Assembly (NCBI RefSeq): GCF_033343995.1
Contig: NZ_CP137573.1
Coordinates: 4,497,001-4,561,000, forward strand
Reading direction: 5' to 3'
Origin: Streptomyces sp. HUAS YS2
GTDB lineage: Bacteria; Actinomycetota; Actinomycetes; Streptomycetales; Streptomycetaceae
DNA: 64,000 nucleotides
Below, in pieces: positions 28,702 through 35,663 of the stretch. The notes beneath the pieces are model-generated. The model saw only the letters and a list, made by a program, of their open reading frames with translations, did not search any database and was not told where the DNA came from. How positions within the stretch are numbered: the first letter of the stretch is position 1; the number at the start of each line of letters is the position of its first letter. Position numbers and translations under genes: made by a program.

Positions 28702-29709
28702 ATGACGGGCATCCAGGTCCGCGGACTGGTCAAGGACTTCCCCGTGCGGGACAAGGGCCTCTTCGGGCCGCGCGGCGTCAAGCGGGCCGTCGACGGCCTC
28801 GACCTCGACATCCCGCGCGGCCGGATCACCGGCCTGCTCGGCCTCAACGGAGCCGGCAAGACCACCACCATCAAGATCCTCGCCACCCTGCTGCGGCCCA
28901 GCGCCGGCACGGTCACCGTCGACGGCCTCGACAGCGTCGCCGACGCCCGCGCCGTACGCCGCAGGATCAACCTCATCGCGGGCGGCGAGCGCATGGTCTA
29001 CGCCCGCATGACCGGCCGCGAGAACCTCTGGTACTTCGGCCAGCTCTACGACGTCCCCAAGGCCGAACTGCGCACCCGCATCGACGAACTCCTCGACCTC
29101 GTCGGCCTGGCGGACGCGGCCGACACCGCCGTCGAGCGGTACTCCCGCGGCATGACCCAGCGCCTCGCCATCGCCCGCGGCCTGATCAACCGCCCCGCCC
29201 ACCTGCTCCTCGACGAGCCCACCCTCGGCCTGGACGCGCCGATCGCCCGCGACCTGCGCCGGGTCGTCGCCGAACTGGCCGCTGCCGGCACGGGCGTGCT
29301 GCTCACCTCGCACTACCTCACCGAGGTCGAGGAGCTGTGCGGCCATGTGTACGTGATCTCCGGGGGCCGGCACCTCGCCCAGGGCAGCCCCGCCGAGCTG
29401 AAGACGGCGACCGGCAGTCACCGGACGGTCCGGGTGACCGTGTCGAACCCGGACGAGCGGACCGCCGCCGTCGCCGCCCGCTTCGGCGCGACCCGCGAAC
29501 CCCGGCCGGGCGGCGGCGAGACGATCGTGCTGCGCCACCCGGACGACATCGCAGGCCCGCTGGCCGCGGCGATCGTCGAGGCGGGCGGCTCGATCGGCGG
29601 CCTGGAGATCACCGAGGCCAGCCTGGAGGACGCGATCCTGCGACTGGCGGACGGGGACGCGGTCGTCGCCGCCCCCGAGGCGGGCGCGGAGGCGGTGGCG
29701 GCCCAGTGA
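28702..29709 (+). CDS. ABC exporter ATP-binding protein
   Basis: 335 aa. Walker A GLNGAGKTT near residue 50, signature YSRGMTQRLAIARG, Walker B LLLDEPTLGLD, switch SHYLTEVEELC. A 100-residue C-terminal extension of the DrrA/NatA type ends in an Ala/Glu-rich tail. ATG 28702 starts 3 bp after the first permease and the stop overlaps the second permease (GTGA), so all three are translationally coupled. Confidence 0.9.
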   Translation: MTGIQVRGLVKDFPVRDKGLFGPRGVKRAVDGLDLDIPRGRITGLLGLNGAGKTTTIKILATLLRPSAGTVTVDGLDSVADARAVRRRINLIAGGERMVYARMTGRENLWYFGQLYDVPKAELRTRIDELLDLVGLADAADTAVERYSRGMTQRLAIARGLINRPAHLLLDEPTLGLDAPIARDLRRVVAELAAAGTGVLLTSHYLTEVEELCGHVYVISGGRHLAQGSPAELKTATGSHRTVRVTVSNPDERTAAVAARFGATREPRPGGGETIVLRHPDDIAGPLAAAIVEAGGSIGGLEITEASLEDAILRLADGDAVVAAPEAGAEAVAAQ

Positions 29710-30539
29710 GTCTCGGTCTCCGGCACGCCCTGCGGATCTTCGCCGCCGAGGCGCTCAAGCAGCATCGGCGGCTCTTCGGCCAGCCCCTCGTCGTCTTCTC
29801 GATGCTGGTCTGGCCGGTGCTCCAACTGGCCACCACCTACTACACGCTGCGCCCCGTCGCGACCGCCTCACCGGCCGCCGCGAACTGGCCGCTCGCCGCC
29901 GACCCGGAGCGCCTGCTCGCGTTCCTGGCCACGGGCACCCTCGCGTACGCGTTCTTCTTCTCGCTCGTCCAGTCCGCCTGGCACTTCGCCTTCGAGCGCA
30001 CCACCGGCACGCTGGAACTGCTCTTCCTCTCCCCGGCGGGCCGGCTCACTCTCATGATCGCCAACGGGGCGGGCGCGCTGATGCAGAACGCCTGGCTGCT
30101 CACCTGCTTCACCGTCGCCGCCCTGACCGGCTTCGGCGTGCTGTCCGTGTCGGCCTGGTGGATGTACGGCGTCGTCCTCCTGGCCCTGCTGGTCCCGGCG
30201 GTCGCCTGGGGCGCGTTCCTGAACAGCCTGCTGGTCTTCTCGCGCGACTCGACGTTCCTGTACACGATCCTCGACGAGCCGCTCTGGTTCGTCGCCGGCG
30301 TCCGGCTGCCGAACTTCGCCCTCCCGGCGGCCGTCCAGGTCGTCGGCGCGGTCTTCCCGCTCACCGGCAGCCTGGTCGCCCTGCGCGGCGCGCTCCTGGA
30401 ACACCGCACCCTCACGGAACTGGCCCTGCCGCTGACCGGCCTGGCAGCCCTGAGCGCCCTGCTGCTGGGCGCGGCGGCCCTGATCCTGCGCGCGGGCGAG
30501 GCCCGGGCGCAGCGCACCGGCGGCCTGGCGATGGCCTGA
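29706..30539 (+). CDS. ABC-2 type permease, second of exporter operon
   Basis: 277 aa, about six hydrophobic helices, ABC-2 segment FERTTGTLELLFLSPAGRL matching the same position in the first permease. GTG 29706 overlaps the ATPase stop. The two permeases are clearly different sequences, so the exporter is probably a heterodimer. It is followed after 13 bp by the convergent SRPBCC gene, with no obvious terminator between. Confidence 0.87.
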   Translation: MSLGLRHALRIFAAEALKQHRRLFGQPLVVFSMLVWPVLQLATTYYTLRPVATASPAAANWPLAADPERLLAFLATGTLAYAFFFSLVQSAWHFAFERTTGTLELLFLSPAGRLTLMIANGAGALMQNAWLLTCFTVAALTGFGVLSVSAWWMYGVVLLALLVPAVAWGAFLNSLLVFSRDSTFLYTILDEPLWFVAGVRLPNFALPAAVQVVGAVFPLTGSLVALRGALLEHRTLTELALPLTGLAALSALLLGAAALILRAGEARAQRTGGLAMA

Positions 30540-30552
30540 ACACCCCTGCTGA

Positions 30553-30996
30553 TCACGGGAGTTCGGCGGCCAGCCGGTCCATCGCCCGCCGCAGCTCGCG
30601 CCGCGCGCCGGGGAGGATCGCGGCGCGGCCAGGGACCCGTACGCCGCCGGTCAGCGCGACCCGGGTCCCGCCGCCGGGCTCGGCCGTCGCGGCCATCCCG
30701 ATGATCAGGAACCGGCTCTGCAGCCAGCACCACCCCGGCCGCAGCACCCCGTGGAAGCGGGCCCGCAGCCCGTACCGGCTGCGCGCCAGCGCCTCGACCC
30801 GATCGCCGTCGACCCGTACGACGCGTACGGACCGCATGTCCGGCTGGAACCTGCCGAACCCGCCCTCCAGGTCGCCCATCACCGCCCAGACCTCGTCCGG
30901 AGAGGCGGGCAGTACCCGCTCGACGACCCGCGCGCCGCGCACGGCCGCGCCCATGACACGCAACCGCCGTACGGCGTCGATGGTTTCAGTCCTCAC
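30553..30996 (-). CDS. SRPBCC (START-like) family protein
   Basis: 147 aa. Polyketide-cyclase/START-like fold (RVVERVLPASPDEVWAVMGDLEGGFGRF at the start of the domain, long C-terminal helix ARRELRRAMDRLAAEL). It has the hydrophobic cavity architecture for binding a lipid or aromatic ligand. Start is GTG 30996, overlapping the sigma-factor stop (GTGA), so it is translated in coupling with sigma as the third gene of the DUF3995-sigma-SRPBCC operon. It could be a ligand sensor acting with the sigma factor; that is inference. Confidence 0.75.
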   Translation of the reverse strand: MRTETIDAVRRLRVMGAAVRGARVVERVLPASPDEVWAVMGDLEGGFGRFQPDMRSVRVVRVDGDRVEALARSRYGLRARFHGVLRPGWCWLQSRFLIIGMAATAEPGGGTRVALTGGVRVPGRAAILPGARRELRRAMDRLAAELP

Positions 30997-31511
30997 GCCG
31001 ACCACGCCTTTCGAAAACTCCGCCGGGCCCGGTGCAGCCGGGACTTGGCGGTGCCGGTGGGAACACCGAGGACGGCCGCCGCGGCCTCCTCGTCCAGACC
31101 CTCCACGTCCCGCAGGACGAGGACGGCACGATGGCCGGGCGCCAGCCGGGACAGCACGTCCCGTACGTCGGCGGCGAGTTGGGGATCGCCCGGCGCGGGC
31201 ACCTCGGCCAGCTCCGCCGGCCGGGCCCGGCCCGCCCGCTCGGCCACCCGGACCGCCTCCCGTACGGCGATCGCCCGCACCCACCCGTACAGCGCCTCCG
31301 GCTCGCGCAGCGACCGCAGCGACCGGAACACGGCGACCAGCGCCTCCTGCGTCGCGTCCGGCCCGTCGTCGAGCGCGATCGGGCCGCAGACGCGGGAGAT
31401 GTACGGGGTCAGGTGGTCGAGCAGATCGTGCAGCGCGAGGGTGTCCCCGCGCCGCGCGGCCCGCGCCAGCGCGACGCCGCGCTCGCGCCCCCGATCAGCG
31501 CCGGAGCTCAC
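30993..31511 (-). CDS. RNA polymerase sigma-70 family (ECF) sigma factor
   Basis: 172 aa. Region 2 is at about residues 30-90 (GPDATQEALVAVFRSLRSL, LYGWVRAIAVREAVR), region 4 at 115-165 (LAPGHRAVLVLRDVEGLDEEAAAAVLGVPTGTAKSRLHRAR). Start GTG 31511 lies inside the preceding DUF3995 gene (17-bp overlap). No anti-sigma gene with a zinc-binding motif is adjacent; its neighbours are a four-helix DUF3995 protein and an SRPBCC protein, one of which may take that role. The operon lies behind an unusual structured leader. Confidence 0.87.
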   Translation of the reverse strand: MSSGADRGRERGVALARAARRGDTLALHDLLDHLTPYISRVCGPIALDDGPDATQEALVAVFRSLRSLREPEALYGWVRAIAVREAVRVAERAGRARPAELAEVPAPGDPQLAADVRDVLSRLAPGHRAVLVLRDVEGLDEEAAAAVLGVPTGTAKSRLHRARRSFRKAWSA

Positions 31512-31935
31512 GCAGCACCGCCCAGCCGAGCCCCAGGCACAGAGGCGTGTACGCGAGCGCGTTCAGCCACGGGAACACGTCCCCGGAACCGTCCTTCCCG
31601 AGCAGGACCCACCAGACCCCCACGGCCCCGCGCAGCAGCAGCCCGGCGGTGAAGGCGGAGGTGACGAGCCGCGGAAACCTGGCGCCGGGATCGCGTACGA
31701 ACGCGAACACCCCCACACACGCGACCCCCTCCAACACGGCGAGCGGCAGCGTGACCGCGGGCCCGAACGACACCACACTCCCGAGCACGGCGAGCGAGAG
31801 CCCCCGCTCGTCCGCGGCGGGCCAGGTCGCACCGGCGGCCCAGTAGACATGCACGAGCGCGAGCACGCCGAGCAGGAAGGCCCCTGCCCGTGCGGCGCTG
31901 ATCACGGGCTGCGGTGCGGTGGCTGCGACAACCAT
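31495..31935 (-). CDS. DUF3995 membrane protein
   Basis: 146 aa with four hydrophobic helices and the LVHVYWAAGATWP motif that marks the DUF3995 family. ATG 31935 has GGAGGGG 8 nt upstream, so translation starts well inside the mRNA, about 300 nt after the predicted promoter at 32245-32273. It is the first gene of an operon with a sigma factor and an SRPBCC protein, overlapping the sigma gene by 17 bp. It could be a membrane regulator of the sigma factor; no such role is established. Confidence 0.8.
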   Translation of the reverse strand: MVVAATAPQPVISAARAGAFLLGVLALVHVYWAAGATWPAADERGLSLAVLGSVVSFGPAVTLPLAVLEGVACVGVFAFVRDPGARFPRLVTSAFTAGLLLRGAVGVWWVLLGKDGSGDVFPWLNALAYTPLCLGLGWAVLRELRR

Positions 31936-32040
31936 GGCGAGTCCCCTCCGAAGCGAAAGCCGACACCAGGGGGAGGCGCCGAGGAGGGCGAACGTTCCCT
32001 GTGACCCGCACCACAGTGCGTACGGCCCCGGAAACGCAGA

Positions 32041-32189
32041 CGACCCGTGGGCCTTGTTCCCGTCCGCTCGAGTTCGGACGGGAGCCGGTCGGACACCGGC
32101 GGCCCACGGGTCGGGTGACTGCTTGGGTTTCGGCAGACGGCCTGCCGAGGTGCACATCGTGCGACGGCAGGCCTTAGCCCGCAGTCACC
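32041..32189 (-). ncRNA. Structured leader RNA (candidate attenuator) of the DUF3995-sigma-SRPBCC operon
   Basis: Read on the minus strand, an ordered set of perfect stems follows the short upstream ORF. Stem A pairs 32181-32189 with 32114-32122 (9 bp, inside uORF codons 8-11). Stem B pairs 32165-32173 with 32139-32147 (9 bp, starting right after the uORF stop). An alternative stem pairs 32142-32147 with 32131-32136 and excludes B. A three-way junction has outer stem 32041-32053/32101-32113 (13 bp) and branches 32059-32066/32075-32082 and 32084-32088/32096-32100. Ribosome position on the uORF would decide which stems form. Confidence 0.65.
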
Positions 32190-32212
32190 TCACGAATCCG
32201 AAAAGAAATCAT
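32174..32212 (-). CDS. 12-codon upstream ORF with a very strong Shine-Dalgarno
   Basis: ATG 32212 to TAA 32174 encodes MISFRIREVTAG. GAAAGGAGGTGATCC upstream (plus-strand 32218-32232) is complementary to 15 consecutive bases at the 3' end of 16S rRNA, far beyond an ordinary Shine-Dalgarno. The start codon lies in the loop of a local hairpin (32216-32221 with 32196-32201). The product is too short to be a protein of its own; it reads as a regulatory leader ORF for the downstream operon. Confidence 0.65.
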   Translation of the reverse strand: MISFRIREVTAG

Positions 32213-32244
32213 TTCTCGGATCACCTCCTTTCGCGTGTGCCCCC

Positions 32245-32273
32245 ACAGTAGGAGCGGGTCCGGGACGGCTCAA
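32245..32273 (-). promoter_or_regulatory. Promoter of the leader/DUF3995-sigma operon
   Basis: On the minus strand TTGAGC (32268-32273) and TACTGT (32245-32250) are separated by exactly 17 bp, predicting a transcript start near 32238, just before the uORF Shine-Dalgarno. An A/T-rich AATAAAT stands a few bases upstream of the -35, a context also described for WhiB7/WblC-dependent promoters. Confidence 0.65.
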
Positions 32274-32278
32274 CCGAT

Positions 32279-32935
32279 TTATTCGACGGATTTCCCGAGG
32301 CCTGCCGCGGCGATGATCCGCGCCATTTCCGAGACCGGGAGCGAGGGGTTCCCACCTGCGGCTTCGGCGGTCCGCGCGTCGTCGTCCGCGAGGAGAGCGA
32401 GCAGGTACGTGAGCGGCAGCCGGGGGTGGCCGGCGAAGGCCCGGCGCACCCGCGCCTCGGGGTCGGTCGCCAGCTCCTCCAGGAGCCCGTCCGGCAGCTC
32501 GGGATCGCGGGGCGCGAGCTCGCGGATGCGGGGGTCGGGGTCCTCGGCGAGGCGGGCGAGGGGGCCGGCCGGTGCGTACTTGGCGAGGAACTGCCGTACC
32601 TGCGAGTCGGGGTCGGTCACCAGCACGTCGAGGACGTCCGGGGGCAGCTCGTCTGCCACCCGGGTCAGTCGCCACCGGACCGCGGCCTCGGGGTGCGGCG
32701 CGAGGGCGCGGTGGACCTCGGCCGGGAGGTTCGGTGTCCCGGCCAGCCAGAGCAGGACCTCCTCGTGTTCCGAGGCGGCGAACTCCTCCGCAAGCCAGTC
32801 CGGCAGGTTCTCGCGCAGGTGGGCGGCCACTCGCCCCGGGACCTTGCACTCCAGCAGCGGGCGCAGCAGCTCGGCGGGGAGCGCGGGGTTGGATCCCAGG
32901 CCCCGCAGGACGTGTCGGTGTGCATGGCTCCCCAT
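32279..32935 (-). CDS. Leucine-rich-variant (LRV) repeat protein
   Basis: 218 aa built of helical repeats of about 22-25 residues (NPALPAELLRPLL, TPNLPAEVHRALA, ADELPPDVLDVLV, DPELPDGLLEELA, HPRLPLTYLLALL, NPSLPVSEMARII), each of the N/D-P-x-L-P-x-x-h-h-x-x-L type known from LRV proteins. It is a solenoid scaffold without a catalytic domain; LRV proteins of Azotobacter carry a Fe-S cluster, but no Cys cluster is seen here. ATG 32935. It is upstream of, and in the same direction as, the leader/DUF3995 operon but the promoter between suggests separate transcription. Confidence 0.75.
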   Translation of the reverse strand: MGSHAHRHVLRGLGSNPALPAELLRPLLECKVPGRVAAHLRENLPDWLAEEFAASEHEEVLLWLAGTPNLPAEVHRALAPHPEAAVRWRLTRVADELPPDVLDVLVTDPDSQVRQFLAKYAPAGPLARLAEDPDPRIRELAPRDPELPDGLLEELATDPEARVRRAFAGHPRLPLTYLLALLADDDARTAEAAGGNPSLPVSEMARIIAAAGLGKSVE

Positions 32936-33054
32936 GTTCGTTTCCGCGATGTATCGATTTCGGCGAACCCGGTGTGCCCTGGGTCACATTCGAGTTGAAT
33001 GGCCACGGCGTGCGGTTCGGGCGTACGCGTACACCGTCCTGCAGGGGGTCCGGG

Positions 33055-34404
33055 ATGAGTGCTGCCAGGAGTGGGACCGCGGAGCGGCCGGCCGAAGGGG
33101 CCGGGGGTGACCTGCTGGCCGCGCTGCTCGACGGGATGGACGCGGCGCTCTGTGCCTTCGACGCCGAGGGGACCGTCACCCACTGGAACCGGGAGGCCGA
33201 GCGGATCCTCGGCTGGTCGGCCGAACAGGCCGTCGGGAAGCGGGGGTTCTCCGGCTGGGCGGCGCGCCGGGCGGACGCGGACGAGGTGCGGGAGCGGCTC
33301 ATGGCCGCGATGCACGCGCCGGGCCGCCAGGTCCACGAGTTCGCGCTGCTGCGCAAGGACGGCGGCCGGGTCCTCGTACGGATCCAGGCCGCGGGCGTGC
33401 GCGGCGCGGACGGGCAGCCCGCCGGTGTCTACTGCGCGTTCAGCGAGGTGCACGCGCAGATCGACCTGGAGCGGTCGATCGCGCTCAGCGAGGCGCTGTT
33501 CGAGGACGCGTCCTGGGGCGTCGTCCTCGTCGACGTCGATCTGCGCCCCGCCGTCGTCAACACCCGCGCCGCCCGCGCCATGGGCACCGGCCGCACCACC
33601 GCGCTCGGCCGGCCGCTCGGCGAGCTGATCACCCAGGGCGTCGAGGAGGTGGAGGGCGCGCTGCAGCACGTACTCGCCGAGGGCGCGCCGCGCGGCCTCG
33701 TCGAGCTGTGGGTGACGCTGCGCGGCGGCGACGGCGACGACCGGCGCCGCTGCTGGCGCAGCGGGTTCGTGCGGCTGGCCTCGCCGCTCGCCGAGGAGCC
33801 CGTGCCGCTCGGTGTCGGCTGGCTGTTCCAGGACGTCACCGAGGCCAAGCTCGCCGAGCAGGAGGCCGACCGGCTCCGCTTCCGGTGCAGCCAGCTGCAC
33901 CGCGCCGGGGCCGCCGCGGCGGAGTGCGAGGACCCGATGGAGGCCGCGACCGTACTCCTGGACTTCGCCGTCGCCGGCTTCGCCGACCACGCGCTGCTCG
34001 ACGTCACCGCGGACGAACAGCGACTCGTACGCGCCGCGGCCACCCCGGCCGGGGCGCCCGGCCCGGTCGCCCCGGTCGCGGGCGGCGGCGTCCCCGTCCC
34101 GTACGCGGACAACCACCCCGCGCTCCAGGCCCTGGCCCGCACCGGCCCCGTCCGTGCCTCCGCCACCGCGGCGGCCCGGCCGCGCGCGGGCGAGGACTGG
34201 GCGTCCGAACGCCGCTGGCCGCGCGACGCCGCCCACGCCCTGTGCATCCCGCTCCGCAGCCGCGGCCGCACCCTCGGCATCGCGACGTTCCTCCGCTCCT
34301 CCGCCCGCCCCGCCTTCGAACGCCCCGACGCGGTCTACGCGGAGACGGTGACGACTCGGCTCGCGGCGTCGCTGGATCTGGCAGGAGTGACGAAGGGGGA
34401 GTGA
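33055..34404 (+). CDS. PAS-PAS-GAF sensor protein without an output domain
   Basis: 449 aa. PAS 1 at about residues 20-125 (MDAALCAFDAEGTVTHWNREAERILGW), PAS 2 at about 145-265 (SWGVVLVDVDLRPAVVNTRAARAMG, then VGWLFQDVTEAKLAEQEADRLRF), and GAF at 290-440 (ending LGIATFLRSSARPAF). PAS-GAF proteins in Streptomyces usually end in a PP2C/SpoIIE phosphatase or kinase; here nothing follows GAF. ATG 33055 after a G-rich run. The stop overlaps the start of a small membrane protein (GTGA). A partner in trans may provide the output. Confidence 0.82.
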   Translation: MSAARSGTAERPAEGAGGDLLAALLDGMDAALCAFDAEGTVTHWNREAERILGWSAEQAVGKRGFSGWAARRADADEVRERLMAAMHAPGRQVHEFALLRKDGGRVLVRIQAAGVRGADGQPAGVYCAFSEVHAQIDLERSIALSEALFEDASWGVVLVDVDLRPAVVNTRAARAMGTGRTTALGRPLGELITQGVEEVEGALQHVLAEGAPRGLVELWVTLRGGDGDDRRRCWRSGFVRLASPLAEEPVPLGVGWLFQDVTEAKLAEQEADRLRFRCSQLHRAGAAAAECEDPMEAATVLLDFAVAGFADHALLDVTADEQRLVRAAATPAGAPGPVAPVAGGGVPVPYADNHPALQALARTGPVRASATAAARPRAGEDWASERRWPRDAAHALCIPLRSRGRTLGIATFLRSSARPAFERPDAVYAETVTTRLAASLDLAGVTKGE

Positions 34405-34691
34405 CGGGGTACCTGGTCGGCGGGGTGCTGATCGCGTTCGCCGTGGCCCTCGCCGTCGGCGGGGCCGTCGAACTCCTCACCGGCTGGATCCATCCCTGGG
34501 AGCGACCGAACGTCATCCGGCCCGTGCCGCACGGCATCGGCCTGCTGCTTGTGGGGAGCGGGCTGTGCCGGCCGGCGTCCGTCGTCACCTTCGCCCCGAC
34601 CGGGGACACGCTCCCCCTGCTGCTCGCCGCGGGCGCCGTCCCCTTCCTCGCCGGCACCGGCCTGGTCGTCGTGTCGAGAGTCCCGGCCTAG
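34401..34691 (+). CDS. Small membrane protein coupled to the PAS-GAF protein
   Basis: 96 aa with three hydrophobic segments (about residues 5-25, 43-60, 70-90) and little else. GTG 34401 overlaps the stop of the PAS-PAS-GAF gene, so the two are translated together. It has no motif I recognise. It may be the membrane partner of the sensor, but this rests on coupling alone. Confidence 0.65.
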   Translation: MTGYLVGGVLIAFAVALAVGGAVELLTGWIHPWERPNVIRPVPHGIGLLLVGSGLCRPASVVTFAPTGDTLPLLLAAGAVPFLAGTGLVVVSRVPA

Positions 34692-34709
34692 CCCCCGCCT
34701 GGCCCCCAC

Positions 34710-35501
34710 CTAGTGCCGGAAGAAGATCCTGTCCCGGTACTCCGTCATCACCCGGCCGTTCCACTCGTGGCCGCCGTCCACGTTGCCCGAGCGCAGCAGC
34801 GGCGGCTCGATGCCGCGGGCCACCAGCTCCTCCGCGGCGGCGGCCATCGTGGCCTGCATCAGCGCGCTGGTGACGACGGTCGACGCCGGGGCGAACGGGG
34901 CCTCGATGCCCTCGTGGGTCAGCTCCGCGTCGCCGATCGCGATCTTCGAGTCGAGCACGATGTCGCAGTGGTCCTTCAGGTACGTCCCCGAGACGTGCCG
35001 CGACTTCGTCTCCGTCGCGTACGCCACCGACGTCACACCGATCACCGTGAGGCCGAGGGCGCGCGCGTTCATCGCCATCTCCACCGGCAGCGCGTTGCGG
35101 CCGGAGAGCGAGATGATGATCAGGAGGTCGCCCTCCTGCGCCGGGGATGAGTCGAGCACGGCGCTCGCGAGCCCGTCCACCCGCTCCAGCGCGGAGCCCA
35201 GCGTCGCCGGCATGACGTCGACGCCCACCACGCCCGGGACCGCGAGCAGGTTCATCAGCGCGAAGCCGCCCGCCCGGTAGACGACGTCCTGCGCGGCGAG
35301 CGACGAGTGGCCCGCGCCGAAGGCGAACAGTCGGCCCCCGGCCGCGACGGTCTCGGCGATCGCGGCGCCGGCCGCGGCGATCTCGGCCGCGTCCTCGTCC
35401 CGTACCTGCTGGAGCAGGCCGATCGCGGCGTCGAAGAACTGCCCGGCCAGCTTGCTCTCCCCGCCGCCGGCCCCGTTGCTCACGCGCCCGCTCTCGCCCA
35501 T
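34710..35501 (-). CDS. SIS domain protein (UPF0309-like sugar-phosphate binding)
   Basis: 263 aa. The SIS fold is seen in LFAFGAGHSSLAAQDVVYRAGG, LLIIISLSGRNALPVEMAMNAR and VIGVTSVAYA, motifs binding phosphosugars such as N-acetylglucosamine or muramic acid phosphates. It has no clear isomerase lysine/glutamate set, so an enzymatic or regulatory role is possible. ATG 35501 has AAGGAG 9 nt upstream. It is divergent from dmdR1 and shares with it an intergenic DasR-type box. I recall the same pair in S. coelicolor (SCO4393/SCO4394). Confidence 0.85.
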   Translation of the reverse strand: MGESGRVSNGAGGGESKLAGQFFDAAIGLLQQVRDEDAAEIAAAGAAIAETVAAGGRLFAFGAGHSSLAAQDVVYRAGGFALMNLLAVPGVVGVDVMPATLGSALERVDGLASAVLDSSPAQEGDLLIIISLSGRNALPVEMAMNARALGLTVIGVTSVAYATETKSRHVSGTYLKDHCDIVLDSKIAIGDAELTHEGIEAPFAPASTVVTSALMQATMAAAAEELVARGIEPPLLRSGNVDGGHEWNGRVMTEYRDRIFFRH

Positions 35502-35538
35502 GCCCGAAGCTCCTTCTCGTCGTGGTCGCCGATCACGG

Positions 35539-35554
35539 TGCGGTCTGGACCATT
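35539..35554. promoter_or_regulatory. DasR-responsive element (dre)-like site between the SIS gene and dmdR1
   Basis: GGTCTGGACCA (35542-35552) is a near match to the core of the DasR consensus TGGTCTAGACCA (one central change). It stands in the shared promoter region. DasR, the N-acetylglucosamine-responsive repressor, is reported to control dmdR1 in S. coelicolor. Confidence 0.6.
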
Positions 35555-35663
35555 GCTCTGTCAATACCGTGCCTACCCTCCTTCCCCCCGGCGAGACACG
35601 GTTGTCGGTGTCATGCGTCAGAATTGGTGCAGGGCCAGCGCACGACTCAATCGAGGGGCACGT

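Noticed and set aside
32218..32232. A 15-base match to the 3' end of 16S rRNA on the plus strand
   Set aside because: No further rRNA sequence adjoins it; on the minus strand it is a Shine-Dalgarno directly before the uORF.
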